This document shows, in pieces, positions 52,022-63,569 of a stretch of DNA of 64,000 bases. The stretch spans positions 9,560,678-9,624,677 of the forward strand of contig OZ025872.1 of NCBI GenBank assembly GCA_964019415.1, in the 5' to 3' direction. The number at the start of each line of letters is the position of its first letter. The stretch's first letter is position 1. Made by a program: the position numbers and the translations under genes. This stretch comes from Ianthella basta (Eukaryota > Porifera > Demospongiae > Verongiida > Ianthellidae). Below the pieces are notes generated by a model. The model ran no database searches. It had not been told where the DNA came from and saw only the letters and a list, made by a program, of their open reading frames with translations.

Positions 52022-52763
52022 CTGTATAAGAAGTGATAACACAGCATACATAAAGTACATAAAAATAGGACAGTGATTACACATGCACTCTGTAGTCAGT
52101 AGGGCATAAAATTCCAAGTATATACATACACACTATTAAAGGCTATATCACTATAAATATCAGAATTAGCTGTATCCTGCATACAGTGGCAATCATGAGT
52201 GATTTATTACAGTATTACAGTATTATTATAATTATATTACAGTACAGTATATATTACAGTATTTTATTACAGTAAGTAAAGCCTCTCTAGTGAGTACAGT
52301 GCCTACTGTCCCAGCTACGTGGAGATGTGTATAAAACTACCACCTCTCTAATGAGGACAGCGCCTATTGTCCCAGCTACAAAGACATATACGTATACAAA
52401 CTACCTCTGAATTAAGGACACCTATATAATCAGGGCAGTGTACACAACGCAGCAAGTCGCATTCAACACATTAATACATGGCACTACCAGTGCATGTCTA
52501 TACTAATTGTGCACATACTGTACTGTAGTGTGCATGTGCACAAGAAATGCAAGACTTAGTTCATAATTTTCACAAAATTTCCGTATCTCTAAGAGTACAA
52601 TAACTTCAGTTACTGCTGGACTACGATAACTTGACTGAAACAAATTGCTGTAAAGCAAAAAGAGTAAATGTGATGTGTACAACATTTTCTAATATAACAA
52701 ACTGTGCTGATCGAGACTAAAGTACATATAAAAGGAAAATTAGTAGTTAATTTCATTCATTTG

Positions 52764-53996
52764 TCAGCTTTGGCTCGGCTCAATGCAATCCACTCTAAAG
52801 AACAGAGTGTCATCCAGTAAGAATTGCACGTCAGGGCTTGCCGAGTGATAAAGAATGGAATGGGAGATAAAGCAAAAACTGCGTCCCCAGCCATAATCAG
52901 CTCGCTCACCATGTCTCACACGCTCACTATAACATTCAGGAATGTCATTATCAGATTGACACATGTCCTCAGTGCGGTGCCTCCTGTCCTCCAGCTGGTT
53001 GAGTAGGCTCACTTTGATGGTGCCTTTGAAGGGCCATTTCAGGTTGTCATCGTTGTCTCCTCTCATCAGTGAGATGAAAACAGTCAAATGAGTACCTTCT
53101 CCATCACCGAATCCATTAGCGTACACTTTGAGACACATCTTGTACCCTCCAAAGTGAGAGTACATAGGATCACTGAACCATACCTCGTCATACTCTTTCT
53201 TCTCCTGAAATCCTTCCATCTTGATAACACAAGGTGAACGAGGGTAGCAAGTGGGTGTGGTCTGGAGCCAGGGACGGAAGGCAAGGGGAAGGAAGGAGGC
53301 ATCTGGTTGCTGTTGACCTTGCAAGCTGAACAGGCCATAGACAACTAAATAAGCACATGACTCCAACAGTGCATCACAATGGTGGTCTAAGTCCAATGTG
53401 TGTTCCTTCAGATCCTTCCTCTTCACAACAGAGGTACAGCCGGCCATCTTGTGGGGACACTCCACCAATTCTTCAGAGCAGGTGTTGGCAAGGTGATCCT
53501 TCATTTCTCTACGGGTTAGAGTCCTCTTGCATCCAGCGACACAGGGGAGACGAAATGACTCAAACACTGAGAGGTGACTGTTGCGATGAAGGCATTCTGT
53601 TGTCTCATGAATTTTAAGCTGTTTTTGGCCCATTTCTCTTCCACATCCATTTCTGCATTTTACCATAGTCTGGTAACCACAAACCTCACTAATGTGGTCT
53701 TCAGCTTCCCTCAGTTCTCCCACCCAGTCACAACCCTTCTCATTGTTGGGGCACTTCACCTTGAAATTACCAAGTCTTCTATTGTTGAAGTGGTCTGGAG
53801 TTGTGGTGAAGTTAGCGCGGTCAACTGGGCAGGTCTGTGTCTCTGTGATGCACTTTCCACAGAACAAGTGCCCACAACTGGTCTGGACTGGGTCAGAGAC
53901 CAGCTCCAAACAAATGGAGCACTTTAGTTCCTCCAGATGCTCGGATTGCATGCCCACAAATGTGTAGCAAACGCCTTTGTAACTGAACTGAGCCAT
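52764..53996 (-). CDS. TRAF-like RING/zinc-finger/MATH protein 3
   Basis: Intronless, 410 residues from the ATG at 53994-53996, chosen for its perfect ACCATGG context and because the MAQFSYKG start aligns with the MTQxLPQFSYKG starts of the next two copies. RING at about 26-59 (CSIC ... CGHLFCGKC ... CPVD), zinc fingers, MATH from about 260. Oddity: relative to its paralogues about 17 residues of one zinc finger are missing after ECLHRN, and a following Cys is replaced (SVFESF rather than TVCESF). That finger probably cannot bind zinc normally. Confidence 0.88.
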   Translation of the reverse strand: MAQFSYKGVCYTFVGMQSEHLEELKCSICLELVSDPVQTSCGHLFCGKCITETQTCPVDRANFTTTPDHFNNRRLGNFKVKCPNNEKGCDWVGELREAEDHISEVCGYQTMVKCRNGCGREMGQKQLKIHETTECLHRNSHLSVFESFRLPCVAGCKRTLTRREMKDHLANTCSEELVECPHKMAGCTSVVKRKDLKEHTLDLDHHCDALLESCAYLVVYGLFSLQGQQQPDASFLPLAFRPWLQTTPTCYPRSPCVIKMEGFQEKKEYDEVWFSDPMYSHFGGYKMCLKVYANGFGDGEGTHLTVFISLMRGDNDDNLKWPFKGTIKVSLLNQLEDRRHRTEDMCQSDNDIPECYSERVRHGERADYGWGRSFCFISHSILYHSASPDVQFLLDDTLFFRVDCIEPSQS

Positions 53997-54387
53997 GGTC
54001 ACTGTGTGTGGCAATGGTTTCTTAAGAACAAATGAATATCATTAAAAGGCTCCGCCCAATACTCCATTAGGTAGCTACTATTTATAGAAGTCCTATATTA
54101 TTCCACATATAAATTAACCAGCCAATGGAATTTCAAATAGCAGAAGTAAATACTAAACTTGTATTCAGGTTTCAAAGGAAGCAACATAAAAAGGTTTCTA
54201 TGTACATCATATACTCAGTCTAACTTGCTGTATCAAATCAGCACTATTCATGGGACACAGTGAACCTCAGCGGTGTTCCCCACCATGTAGATGTGCAGAA
54301 TACCGAGTACGGTTAGCAAGAGGATTTTCAAGCTAGCTGGATTACAATACCACCGACTACACACACAGTGTAGTGTATGCAGAGTCA

Positions 54388-54493
54388 TAGTCTATCGAGC
54401 TAGACCTCTTTCGTGTTTTCGCGTAACCGGAAGTAAAGGGCTCATTACTTCTGGTTACGTAAAAACGCAAAAGAGGTCTAGCTCGATAGACTA
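54388..54493. repeat. Near-perfect hairpin, TA-flanked
   Basis: Arms of 49 nt ('tagtctatcgagctagacct' ... and complement) enclose an 8-nt loop. MITE-like. The remainder of 53997-55580 contains no gene I can support. Confidence 0.7.
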
Positions 54494-55580
54494 GCAGAGT
54501 CACAGCTGGAAAGGCACAATCGACTTAGAAAGTAACTCGACTTAGAAAGTAACTCTAATGTTCTACCTTTTGCAATAGACATCTTGAGGCAACACTTAAA
54601 CAAGTGCAGGCAGAAAGCTGTGAAGGGCATGGTGCCATGTAAATCCATCACCTTTTCAGCAACACAGCACCTTAGTTCACAGGTTCATTTGAAGTGCAAT
54701 CACACCAACACCTGACATATTTCAACCAGTGCGCTAAATACCAAAGAGCGGATATATACAGATCATGACCTGCAACTATTATTAAGTTAGTGGCAGGGCT
54801 ACCCAATCCCTTCAAATTTGTCACTTCACATACATATGTAAAGAAGCATCCATTTTAGGACAACAGCAGCAGCTGGATGAATTCATACAAACTTTACACA
54901 TTGAACAATTTACTATGGCTCAGTTCAAATAGAAATTTTGGTCTAGATGTACCGTGTAAGATCTAATTCTTGCGGGACAATTTTTTTTATGAATCCCCGC
55001 TTGGAAGGACAGTTTGCTATTTTATTTTCACAAATGATCTCATGGTTACGTGTTTATATTGATAACATACACAATGTATTTAAATACTGTAAGTGTAAAG
55101 CACAAAATAATCATGAGAAGATATTTTCGCAAAAGCTGACTGCCTTGCGAAACTCGAGTCCGTGCGAAAATTAGAGCTTACGTGGTACAGCATGGACTGC
55201 AGCCACTTTGGTGGTTAAAACAGTACACAATTGAATTACTGTGATGAATTAGGCAATGAGAGAACAAAAGTGTTGAAGATTTCGAGGCAACATGAAGAAG
55301 GCATTAGGCCCTGATTCCGACCATGTGAAATCCGTTCACCAGCTATCGAACATGTGCTTCAAGAACAAGCTTGTAAAGTTGCAATTTCACTTTGCATGCA
55401 ATTCCTGTACTACCAGCTCTACACTAAGGAATGTAACGTATACACACACAAGCAAAAGACGAAGAAAAAATACAATTATATGTTCATATGCTACAAGTGA
55501 CAGAAGATGGACAAAGAGAATTTAGCAAACAGGTAGGAGAGAATAAAGTGCCAAATGCATTGTTTACGGTGAGGACACTA

Positions 55581-56873
55581 TTATAGATCCAGTGCTGGAT
55601 CAAAGCAGTCCACTCTAAGGAAAATGGTGTCTTCTTTCAAGAACTGGCGTCTCTTGCTACGCCTGTAGCCAAGATCTTGGTGACAGATGAATTGGTGGTA
55701 GCCCCTGCCGCCTTCTGCTAGCTCTCCTTTTGTCACACGCCCACAGGCCTTTTCTGGGATATCAAGATCAGGTGACCAAGGTTCCAGCGTACGGTGCTGT
55801 CTATCCTCCAGCTGGTTGAGCAGGCTTATTTTGATGGTGCCTTTGAAGGGCCACTTCAGATTGTCGTCATTGTCTCCTCTCATCAAGTAGATGTACACAG
55901 ACACATGAGTGCCTTTACCGTCTCTGTCACCATTAGCGTACACTTTGAGACACATCCTATACCCTCCAAAGTGAGAGTACACCGGCTCACCGCACCATTC
56001 TCCATCCTTAGCCTTCCTTGTCTGAAAGTCTTCCATTTTGATGACCCAAGGTGGACGAGGGTAGCAAGTGGGTGTGTTTTGGAGCCAGGGACGGAAGGCA
56101 AGTGGAATGCTGGAGATGCTTGGGCTTATGCCACGCTGCATAATCCCATAGAGCTGCTGCATTGCTGATGTACATGACTGCATCAGCATGGCAAAATGGT
56201 GGTCCTTGTCTGATGCGTGTCCCTCCAGATATTTCCTCTTTACAATAGATGCACAGCCGGCCATCTTGTGGGGACACTCCATCAACTCTTCAGTGCAGGC
56301 ATTGGCAAGGTGATTCTTCATTTCCCCTCGAGTTAAATTCTGCTTGCATCCAGCAACACAGGGGAGGCAAAACGAATCACACACCATGAGGTGGGATGTA
56401 GTGACAGTGCTGTAAGTGCCCCGGTATGGGCAGAGGGGGCACTTGTAGTCGCGATGAAGGCATTCAGTCATCTCATGAGAGCTAAGCCTCCTTCGCTCCA
56501 TCTCCTTCTCACACCCATTTGTGCACTTCAGCAATTGAAATGGGCAAGTTTTATTGGTGTGGTCCTCGGCATCTCCAAGGTATCCCTGCCAGTCGCATCC
56601 CTTCTCAGAGTTGGGGCACTTCACCTTAAAGCTTCTCATCTGATTATTATTGAAGCTGTCTGGAGTTTTGGTGAAGTTCATACAATCCACTGGGCAAGTA
56701 TCAGTCCTCTTGATGCACTTGCCACAGAATAGGTGCCCACAACTGGTCTGCACTGGGTCAGAGACTGGCTCCAAACAAATGGGACACTTCAGCTCTTCCA
56801 GAAACTGTTTCTGACAGTCCACAAAAGTATAGGTTATGCCTTTGTAACTGAATTGAGGCAAGGGCTGCGTCAT
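55581..56873 (-). CDS. TRAF-like RING/zinc-finger/MATH protein 4
   Basis: Intronless, 430 residues from the ATG at 56871-56873 (MTQPLPQFSYKG), preferred over a TTG four codons upstream because it aligns with the paralogue at 59569-60852. RING at about 30-63 (CPIC ... CGHLFCGKC ... CPVD), complete TRAF zinc fingers (KCPLCPYRGTYSTVTTSH present), a short linker with little coiled coil, and MATH from about 280 (YSHFGGYRMCLKV; WPFKGTIKISLLNQLED). It would act as a RING E3/adaptor by family analogy. Confidence 0.9.
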   Translation of the reverse strand: MTQPLPQFSYKGITYTFVDCQKQFLEELKCPICLEPVSDPVQTSCGHLFCGKCIKRTDTCPVDCMNFTKTPDSFNNNQMRSFKVKCPNSEKGCDWQGYLGDAEDHTNKTCPFQLLKCTNGCEKEMERRRLSSHEMTECLHRDYKCPLCPYRGTYSTVTTSHLMVCDSFCLPCVAGCKQNLTRGEMKNHLANACTEELMECPHKMAGCASIVKRKYLEGHASDKDHHFAMLMQSCTSAMQQLYGIMQRGISPSISSIPLAFRPWLQNTPTCYPRPPWVIKMEDFQTRKAKDGEWCGEPVYSHFGGYRMCLKVYANGDRDGKGTHVSVYIYLMRGDNDDNLKWPFKGTIKISLLNQLEDRQHRTLEPWSPDLDIPEKACGRVTKGELAEGGRGYHQFICHQDLGYRRSKRRQFLKEDTIFLRVDCFDPALDL

Positions 56874-57578
56874 TTTCACTGCCAACTAGCTCTGTGCCTA
56901 CCGGAGACGCGTGTTCACACCTGAAAATGAATCCGCTGAGCCACCTTTAACACCAATCAATCTGAATGTCCGGGCAAACCGATCGAAACATTCGTCAGCA
57001 TGTGCTTTCAAGCGATTAAAAAATGGCGTCGCTCGTCCTCGTCGGCGTCAGGCCAGTCCTCTTCCTTGCATTGGACCACTCCGCGCGCTGAGTGGCATGA
57101 CTACCGGTACTGCTAGCTTACGGCGAAACTGAATGTTGACCGAGTTGTTCGTCACTTCCGCGCTCCATCCCCAACTAGCTAAACCTGACGGTCGCTCAGT
57201 GAGTCAATAAAGACGGCCAGGACTGTCGCTCGAGGTTGTGTTCTTTGTGTTTGGTTTCTACAGGCACATTGACGGCGACTCTGGAGAGATACTTGATAGC
57301 TAACCGTCTAGTCCTTTGTCGACCTCGCGCAGAGCGCAGTATGGCACCTTCACTTGCTAAGGGGGTCGGTCACGTTCGCACCTTGAATGGCGCATTGGGT
57401 TCATTCTCCCTTCATGACTCGGTGCTGCACGATACACCTCTCTCCAATCACTGTTGTGAAACTGTTCTCGATCTGTGGACGTACGCACTGCGCGTATGCA
57501 TAGCCCTTCATTTGTACTTGACAGGGCCATAGCACCAAGATAAAAATTGGTCAGGCCATAGATGACATGACGCAAACT

Positions 57579-58107
57579 ACACTGTTAAAAATGGGGAGTG
57601 ATGATCACACCCAAAATTGGTGTGAACTGGTTGCCACTGTGAGCACACCCATTTGCAGTGTGATGTTCACTCCAACCATGCAGTACACAACATACCATTT
57701 ATGTGAACAGTTTGTAAGAGACTAAGTACTTCATGGTACATTTCACTACAGATAGTACACAACATACCACCTGGTGGGACTGTTTGTGGGTGATACAATG
57801 TACCTAATGGTACATTAAATTACACACTTAGTTTGACGAGGTCCTCCCACTGTACACAACATACCATCAGGCTAAGCTGTATCCTGGGTAGCTATGTATG
57901 TACTTAGATAGCTTGTAGGATTCCAAGTAAACTCTCATCTTTGCGTGTAAATTACTTCAAAGTCTCTTAATCTATCAGAAATGATTTGAACAACAGTGTG
58001 GATACTGGTGTCAGTGTGAACGTCACACTAAAGTAATAGTGTGACTGATCACACCATTGGTGTGAGCACTGAGTGGTGTGACGGTCACACCATATTTTTA
58101 ACAGTGT
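57579..58107. mobile_element. MITE with CACTGTTAAAAAT ends, copy 1
   Basis: TIRs ACACTGTTAAAAAT and ATTTTTAACAGTGT, with inner 'gatcacacc' and 'ggtgtga' repeats also inverted. About 530 bp. The same element at 61729-62726 is nearly twice as long because of an internal minisatellite. 56874-57578 is GC-richer with CpGs, perhaps the promoter zone of TRAF-like gene 4; no second gene is supported. Confidence 0.75.
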
Positions 58108-59240
58108 AGGGGGGCTGGGGGCATGCCCCCCAGGAAAATTCTTGAAATTTAGATGTTCTGTGAGTACTTTTGGAGCAATTCTAGGCCCAGCAACACTTCA
58201 ATGAGTATGATAAAATGTAACATAGACCAACAGGCACTTACAGCAGGAAAGGCGATCAAGTGCCATGAAACAGGTAATACAATGCATTGAAATAAGAAGA
58301 TTGCGCATTAAAAATCGAAATCTAGTGTTTTTTTGGCTGTCTCTCCGATGCTAGGCAGCACAAATCTCTCCTTCCCTTGAATAGAAGACACCATCAATGC
58401 AAAGGGTGTGTAAAAATGTTTCCTCCAAAAACAGGAGGAGGGCTGGTCCATGCAAGGAGGGGGGCTGGTCGATGCAAAACCCAGGACATTAACATGCGCT
58501 GACTTTGACTACGTTTTCACCATCCCTACATCTGCCAACATTTTGCCGCTCTTGCGGTCTTGCTACCATCCCCTGTTTCTCCACCTGCGTATTATAGTGC
58601 AAGTGTACATGTGAGTGTGCAATAACAAGGGTTGCCACAGGAGACTATCCTATTGCATGCATATGCCCATTCAACCTACGTACATGTTCCCATGTACAAA
58701 TTCATACCACCATGCTGCATGCATACATCCATGTACAGCGGATTTACACAACCTTGCAACAGTTCCCATACCTGGGTAGTCGTTACCTAGGATACGAACA
58801 GGGTAATATATAATAGGTGAGTACAGTACCAGTCCGTATCCTAGGTAACGACTGCCCATAGTGTGGGAACTGTTGCAAGGTTGCATAAATCCACTGTACA
58901 TGACTGAAGCGCTACTGTGCTGTCTGATTTTGCACGGCGATCGATTGATGCACCATTTTACACATCAGAAAACGTCAAAAACCGTCATGCGACATCCGTA
59001 AAATGGCTGCCGCCGTTATGGTTGGTTAGAGAACTAAGTATCTGGCTATTCCTTGTTCAAACTAAGTCCTGCAACACTGTAACAAGACCACTCTGCTTTT
59101 AGAATGTTGTTTAACCTTAGGCCAGTACCCCCCTCCCAATTTGAAAGTGTGTTTAGAATGCATATCTTCAATACTTAGAATTTTGTTCCAGCAGCAAAAA
59201 CCGGTCCGGCCATGGCCGGACCAGCCAGACTGGGTGCTAC
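58107..59240. repeat. Inverted copy of the 40.1-40.7 kb repeat with an insertion
   Basis: 58107-58400 and 58928-59240 together match 40070-40690 in reverse. The interval 58401-58927 has no counterpart there and includes a strong inverted repeat (58731-58798 against 58833-58903, containing 'gcaacagttcccata'). This reads as a nested insertion. Confidence 0.6.
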
Positions 59241-59568
59241 GGCCCTGCTTGACTCTGGCCGCATGGCCTGCCTGGATTCCAGCTTCTGCAGGATGGGTTT
59301 AGCCGTTGAACCTTTGTTTCGTTATGGCTAACCCACTACTCCAAACACTAGCTGTTCCAGGGAGGCTGGGTTTACATTGTACATCACCAGTCGGGTCACT
59401 GGTACAAACATTTGACGTGCACTGGAACATGTGCGAGATTGGAATTGAGCCAGCACAAATGTATCAAATAGAGTGCAAACATAAAGTAACTTGTATATAG
59501 AATTACATAACAGTTACCATGCTTACAATCCTGTAGAAAAGCGCGTCAGCATGATTAAGGCATACAAC

Positions 59569-60852
59569 TCAATCTAGTTTTGGTTCAATGCAGTCCACTC
59601 TGAAGAACAGCGTGTCATCCTTCAAGTACTGCACTTTCTTTTTACTGTTGTAGCTAAGGTCTTGGTGGGAGATGAACTTGTGGTATCCCCAGCTGGAGCC
59701 TGCTCCTCCATTCTTTGTGACACGATCACAGGCCATTTTGGGGTTATCAGGTGACCAAGGCTGTCTGGTGTGGTGCTGCCCGTCCTCCAGCTGGTTGAGC
59801 AAGCTCACTTTGATGGTGCCTTTGAAGGGCCACTTTAGATTGTCGTCGTTGTCTCCTCTCATCAGGCAGACGTACAATGATACATGAGTGCCTTTTCCAT
59901 CTCTGTCATTAGTAGCATTGACATCGATACACATCTGATACCCTCCAAAGTGAGAGTACACAGGATCACTATGCCAGTGTTTCATGCTTTCCTTCTTCCT
60001 CTGAAATCCCTCCATTTTGATAACCCATGGTGGGATAGGGTAGCAGGTGAACGTGTTCTGGAGCCAGGGACGGAAGGAAAGGGGAATACTGGAGACATTT
60101 GAACCCAAACCATGGCGAATAATCCCATAGAGTTGTTCCATTGCAGCTGCATGTGAATCCATCAGTGCTTGTAGGTGGTGATCCTTGTCTGAGGTGTGTC
60201 CCTTCAGATCCTTCCTCTTGATGATGGAGGCACAGCCGGCCATCTTGTGGGGACACTCCACCAATTCTTCAGAGCAGGTCTTGGCAAGGTGATCCTTCAT
60301 TCCTCTACGGGTTAGAGTCCGCTTGCATCCAGCAACACAGGGGAGATGGAATGATTCACACACTGTGAGGTGTGAAGTGGTGACTGTGTTGTAAGGACCC
60401 CTGTGTGGGCAGTGAGGGCACTTAAAGTTACGATGAAGACACTTGGTTGTTTCATGACTTCTGAGTTGCCTTCGTTCCATTTCTTCATTGCATCCATTCT
60501 TGCATTTCATCATCTGGAAACAGCAAATATCACTGGTGTGCACCTCAGCTTCCCTCAGCTCACCCTGCCAGTCACAACCCTTCTCAGAGTTGGGGCACTT
60601 CACCTTGAAATCACCAAGTCTTCTGTTGTTAAAGTGGTCTGGAGTTGCAGTGAAGGTCTTACGATCAACTGGGCAGGTATCCGTCTTATTCATGCACTTC
60701 TCACAGAGCAAATGCCCACAACTGGTCTGCACTGGGTCAGAGACCAGCTCCAAACAGATGGGGCACTTCAGTTCTTCCAGCAGCTTTCTATGACAGTCCA
60801 CAAAAGTATAGTTTACACCTTTGTAACTGAACTGAGGCAAGGACTGCGTCAT
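59569..60852 (-). CDS. TRAF-like RING/zinc-finger/MATH protein 5
   Basis: Intronless, 427 residues, start MTQSLPQFSYKG. RING at about 30-63 (CPIC ... CGHLLCEKC ... CPVD), full set of TRAF zinc fingers (KCPHCPHRGPYNTVTTSH), MATH from about 275 (YSHFGGYQMCIDV; WPFKGTIKVSLLNQLEDGQH; LFFRVDCIEPKLD). The closest relatives in the window are genes 1 and 4. A TATA-like box lies 43-49 nt upstream of the ATG. Predicted role as for the paralogues: ubiquitin ligase/adaptor, by domain order only. Confidence 0.9.
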   Translation of the reverse strand: MTQSLPQFSYKGVNYTFVDCHRKLLEELKCPICLELVSDPVQTSCGHLLCEKCMNKTDTCPVDRKTFTATPDHFNNRRLGDFKVKCPNSEKGCDWQGELREAEVHTSDICCFQMMKCKNGCNEEMERRQLRSHETTKCLHRNFKCPHCPHRGPYNTVTTSHLTVCESFHLPCVAGCKRTLTRRGMKDHLAKTCSEELVECPHKMAGCASIIKRKDLKGHTSDKDHHLQALMDSHAAAMEQLYGIIRHGLGSNVSSIPLSFRPWLQNTFTCYPIPPWVIKMEGFQRKKESMKHWHSDPVYSHFGGYQMCIDVNATNDRDGKGTHVSLYVCLMRGDNDDNLKWPFKGTIKVSLLNQLEDGQHHTRQPWSPDNPKMACDRVTKNGGAGSSWGYHKFISHQDLSYNSKKKVQYLKDDTLFFRVDCIEPKLD

Positions 60853-60894
60853 TTTCAGTACTGAACAGGCCCGTAAGACAATGCGTTCGCACTA

Positions 60895-60901
60895 ATTTAT
60901 A
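60895..60901 (-). promoter_or_regulatory. TATA-like box upstream of TRAF-like gene 5
   Basis: The minus strand reads CTTATAAATTAG at a spacing from the ATG similar to that in TRAF-like gene 2. Supports a compact promoter with a short 5' leader; not experimentally shown. Confidence 0.4.
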
Positions 60902-61326
60902 AGCATTGTTCGTTTCCCGGGGTGAAAGCACACGCAATATAACGTCATCACAGTGTCGTCTCAGACAAAAATGGCGTCTCCCTACGGTCGAGTACTGGGG
61001 CGCGTCTGGTCTTGGATTGGCTGGCAGGACGCGCTGATCACTGCTACCTCTCCTCTCAGTTCCAACCTGTACGCCCAAGATTCGTTCAAGTTCCAGTCAT
61101 ATACGTGCAGTACGTTTTTCATCGCGAATCAAGACGACTAGTGTACGGCAGTAGCTACTGTGGCATTTGCGGATCAGTGATGGGCATCGCCATCAGATTG
61201 CACTAAACACACCCTGTATATGTCTTCCCCCCATGCTGACACTGAATCCTATTGCCAAGGGTTGGTACAGCAGTTGCTATGCTCTCCTTGATTGTGAGTT
61301 CGGCCCCAGAGTAGCTAGCTACCTTG

Positions 61327-61396
61327 GAAAGCTGCAAACAACTTAAAAAGCTGCAAACAATTTAAAAAGCTGTAAACAACTTAAAAAGCTGCATAC
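61327..61396. repeat. Short tandem repeat, ~21-bp unit
   Basis: The phrase 'aaaaagctgcaaacaactt' recurs about three and a half times with small changes. 60902-61728 otherwise holds a short ATG-led open stretch (60970-61140) that I cannot support as a gene. Confidence 0.55.
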
Positions 61397-61728
61397 TAAA
61401 CATGATGGAAGCTCAGTGAATGCCATCAGTAACAACTGCCAATGCATTATAGCATGCTGTACATTACAAATCTTCACAGTTGCTAGCTAGCTACTGCAAT
61501 GACAGATTATGTGGCACATTGAGGGAGTAGCATGGCCTAGTGACACACACACAACACGCAGTACTGTAGCTACATGCTTGTGTGTATATAATCGTATGTG
61601 GTGCATATCATCACCAGAAGAATAGCTGTAGTAAGTTGTGAGTCAAGTTCCTCACACTTCAGTGGTGCAGTGTGTCACTGAATGTCTGCGGATTTGCTTA
61701 CAACAGTGTCTGCATACAACTCACTGCA

Positions 61729-62726
61729 ACACTGTTAAAAATAGGGAGTGACGATCACACCCAAAATTGATGTGAATTGGTGCCACTGTGAGCACACCCT
61801 TTTGCAGTGTGATGTTCACTCCAACCATGCAGTACACAACATACCATTATGGGAAGAGTTTGTAAGAGAGTAAGCACTTTATGGTACATTTCACTACAGA
61901 TATGGTACTAACTACTTTAAGGATTTGAGTATACGTAGTACACAGCATACCAACTGGTGGGATAGTTTGTGGGTGATGGCATTCAGATCCCCTGCAAAAA
62001 TTGGGCATCTGGTGCCCCAGTGAACTTCATTGGGGAATACAGCATCCCCTACAAACATTGGGCATCTGGTGCCCCAGTGAACTTCACTGGGGAATACAGC
62101 ATCCCCTGCAAACATTGGGCATCTGGTTCCCCAGTGAACTTCACTGGGGAATACAGCATCCCCTGCAAACATTGGGCATCTGGCGCCCCAGTGAATTTCA
62201 CCGGGGAATACGGCATCCCCTGCAAATATTGGGCATCTGGTGCCCCAGTGAATTTCACCGGGGAATACGGCATCCCCTGCAAATATTGGGCATCTGGTGC
62301 CCCAGTGAATTTCCCCGGGGAATACAGCATCCCCTGCAAACATTGGACATCTGGTGCCTCAATGAACTTCACTGGGGAATACGGCATCCCCTGCAACACA
62401 AAGTACCTTATGGTACAATAAAAATGCACAAATGGCATTCTTGGTTTGAGGAGGTCCTCCCGTTGTACACAACATATATACCATCAGGCTTAGCTGTGTC
62501 CTGGGTAGCTATGTACTTAGATAGCTTGTATAGGATTCCAAATAAACTCTCTTCATCTTTAATTTGGTTATGAATTACTTCAAAGTCTCTTAATCTATCA
62601 GAAATGACATGACAGTGTGGACACTGGTGTCAGTGTGAACATCACACTGAAGTAACGGTGTGACTGATCACACCCTTGGTGTGAGCACTGAGTGGTGTGA
62701 TGGCCACACCATATTTTTAACAGTGA
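61729..62726. mobile_element. MITE with CACTGTTAAAAAT ends, copy 2
   Basis: Same TIRs and flanking blocks as copy 1 at 57579-58107 (for example 'gatcacacccaaaattg', 'tatcagaaatga'). It contains an internal 57-bp minisatellite at about 61983-62400 that copy 1 lacks. Confidence 0.75.
61983..62400. repeat. 57-bp minisatellite inside a MITE
   Basis: About seven head-to-tail copies starting near 61984, 62041, 62098, 62155, 62212, 62269 and 62326. Each contains 'cattgggcatctgg' and a near-perfect palindrome CCCCAGTGAA/TTCACTGGGG. Because 57 is divisible by three and no stop arises, several frames on both strands appear open. These are repeat artefacts, not genes. Confidence 0.85.
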
Positions 62727-63244
62727 ACTGATTAGGGATTTGCATACCGTCGATTTCAGGTTGCTTGTCCCATGTGTATACATAAAACAGGATATCAAGC
62801 TAAGCAATCAAATCATCTTACCCAGCAATGTCATCGGGTAAGATGTTACTGATTGGTCAGCCTCATATCATGTTTAATGTTAATGGGACAAGGAACCTGA
62901 ATTGACTGTACGTACATTATAAGACAAAGCTAAAGTACATAATTTCTGCATTCTGAGGTTACACGACAACGGTAACCACAGTGGGCACCATCACACTAAT
63001 GCTGGAAGCCCAGAACATTGGTGTATCATGTTAAACCTGTAGCTGGAATGTTGGCAGAGCCAATCAGATTGTCACTTTGCAAACTATTGTACAAGGAAAT
63101 TCATGGTTGAAGTGCAAAGTGCCACTTAGACTACCACAGCAGCTTTATATAGCCAGGTCAGAGATGCTACGTAAGTAGGAAATGAAGGAGTTTGTCTGTA
63201 GCACAGACAAATTTTGTCAAGACTAGTTTAGTCAGTTTTGCATT

Positions 63245-63290
63245 AAGCTGACAAAGGCCTACGTGGCCAAAACATCCTGCATTCAGTTGT
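63245..63290 (+). other. Degenerate hammerhead-like motif
   Basis: Reads CTGACAAAGGCCTACGTGGC, then CAAAACATC and CTGCATTC. It lines up with the motif at 35795-35839 (minus strand) but the core has changed: CTGATGA to CTGACAA, GAAA to AAAA and GTC to ATC. Stem II (GGCC/GGCC) remains. Probably an inactive copy from the same retroelement family. 62727-63569 is otherwise without a supported gene. Confidence 0.4.
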
Positions 63291-63569
63291 TGGCTGATTG
63301 ATTGATTTCTGCTATGAAATTTCTCCTTATCTATTCACTTGTATAAACAGCCCATTCGAATTCACTTTACTTACTACAAGGATAAGTGCTCAAAATAAGG
63401 GAGGATAATGGTACTACATACTTCAGTGGAACGTTACAACTTGATCTACTGACCATGGTAATGTTCAACAACTCAATAGCAGCTTCAACACAAAACGATC
63501 TAACCCTACCATGTAAAAATGCGTGCATCACTGTACCACGTAAGCATAGAAAGACACTGTGATAACACT

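Noticed and set aside
57236..57535. Plus-strand open frame with a possible acceptor at 57262
   Set aside because: No partner exon, domain or donor; not enough to call a gene.
60970..61140. ATG-led open stretch divergent from TRAF-like gene 5
   Set aside because: It is short, has no domain or donor site that I trust, and may simply reflect the GC-rich promoter region.
61912..62573. Overlapping long open frames on both strands
   Set aside because: They follow the 57-bp minisatellite, whose length is a multiple of three and lacks stops; not genes.
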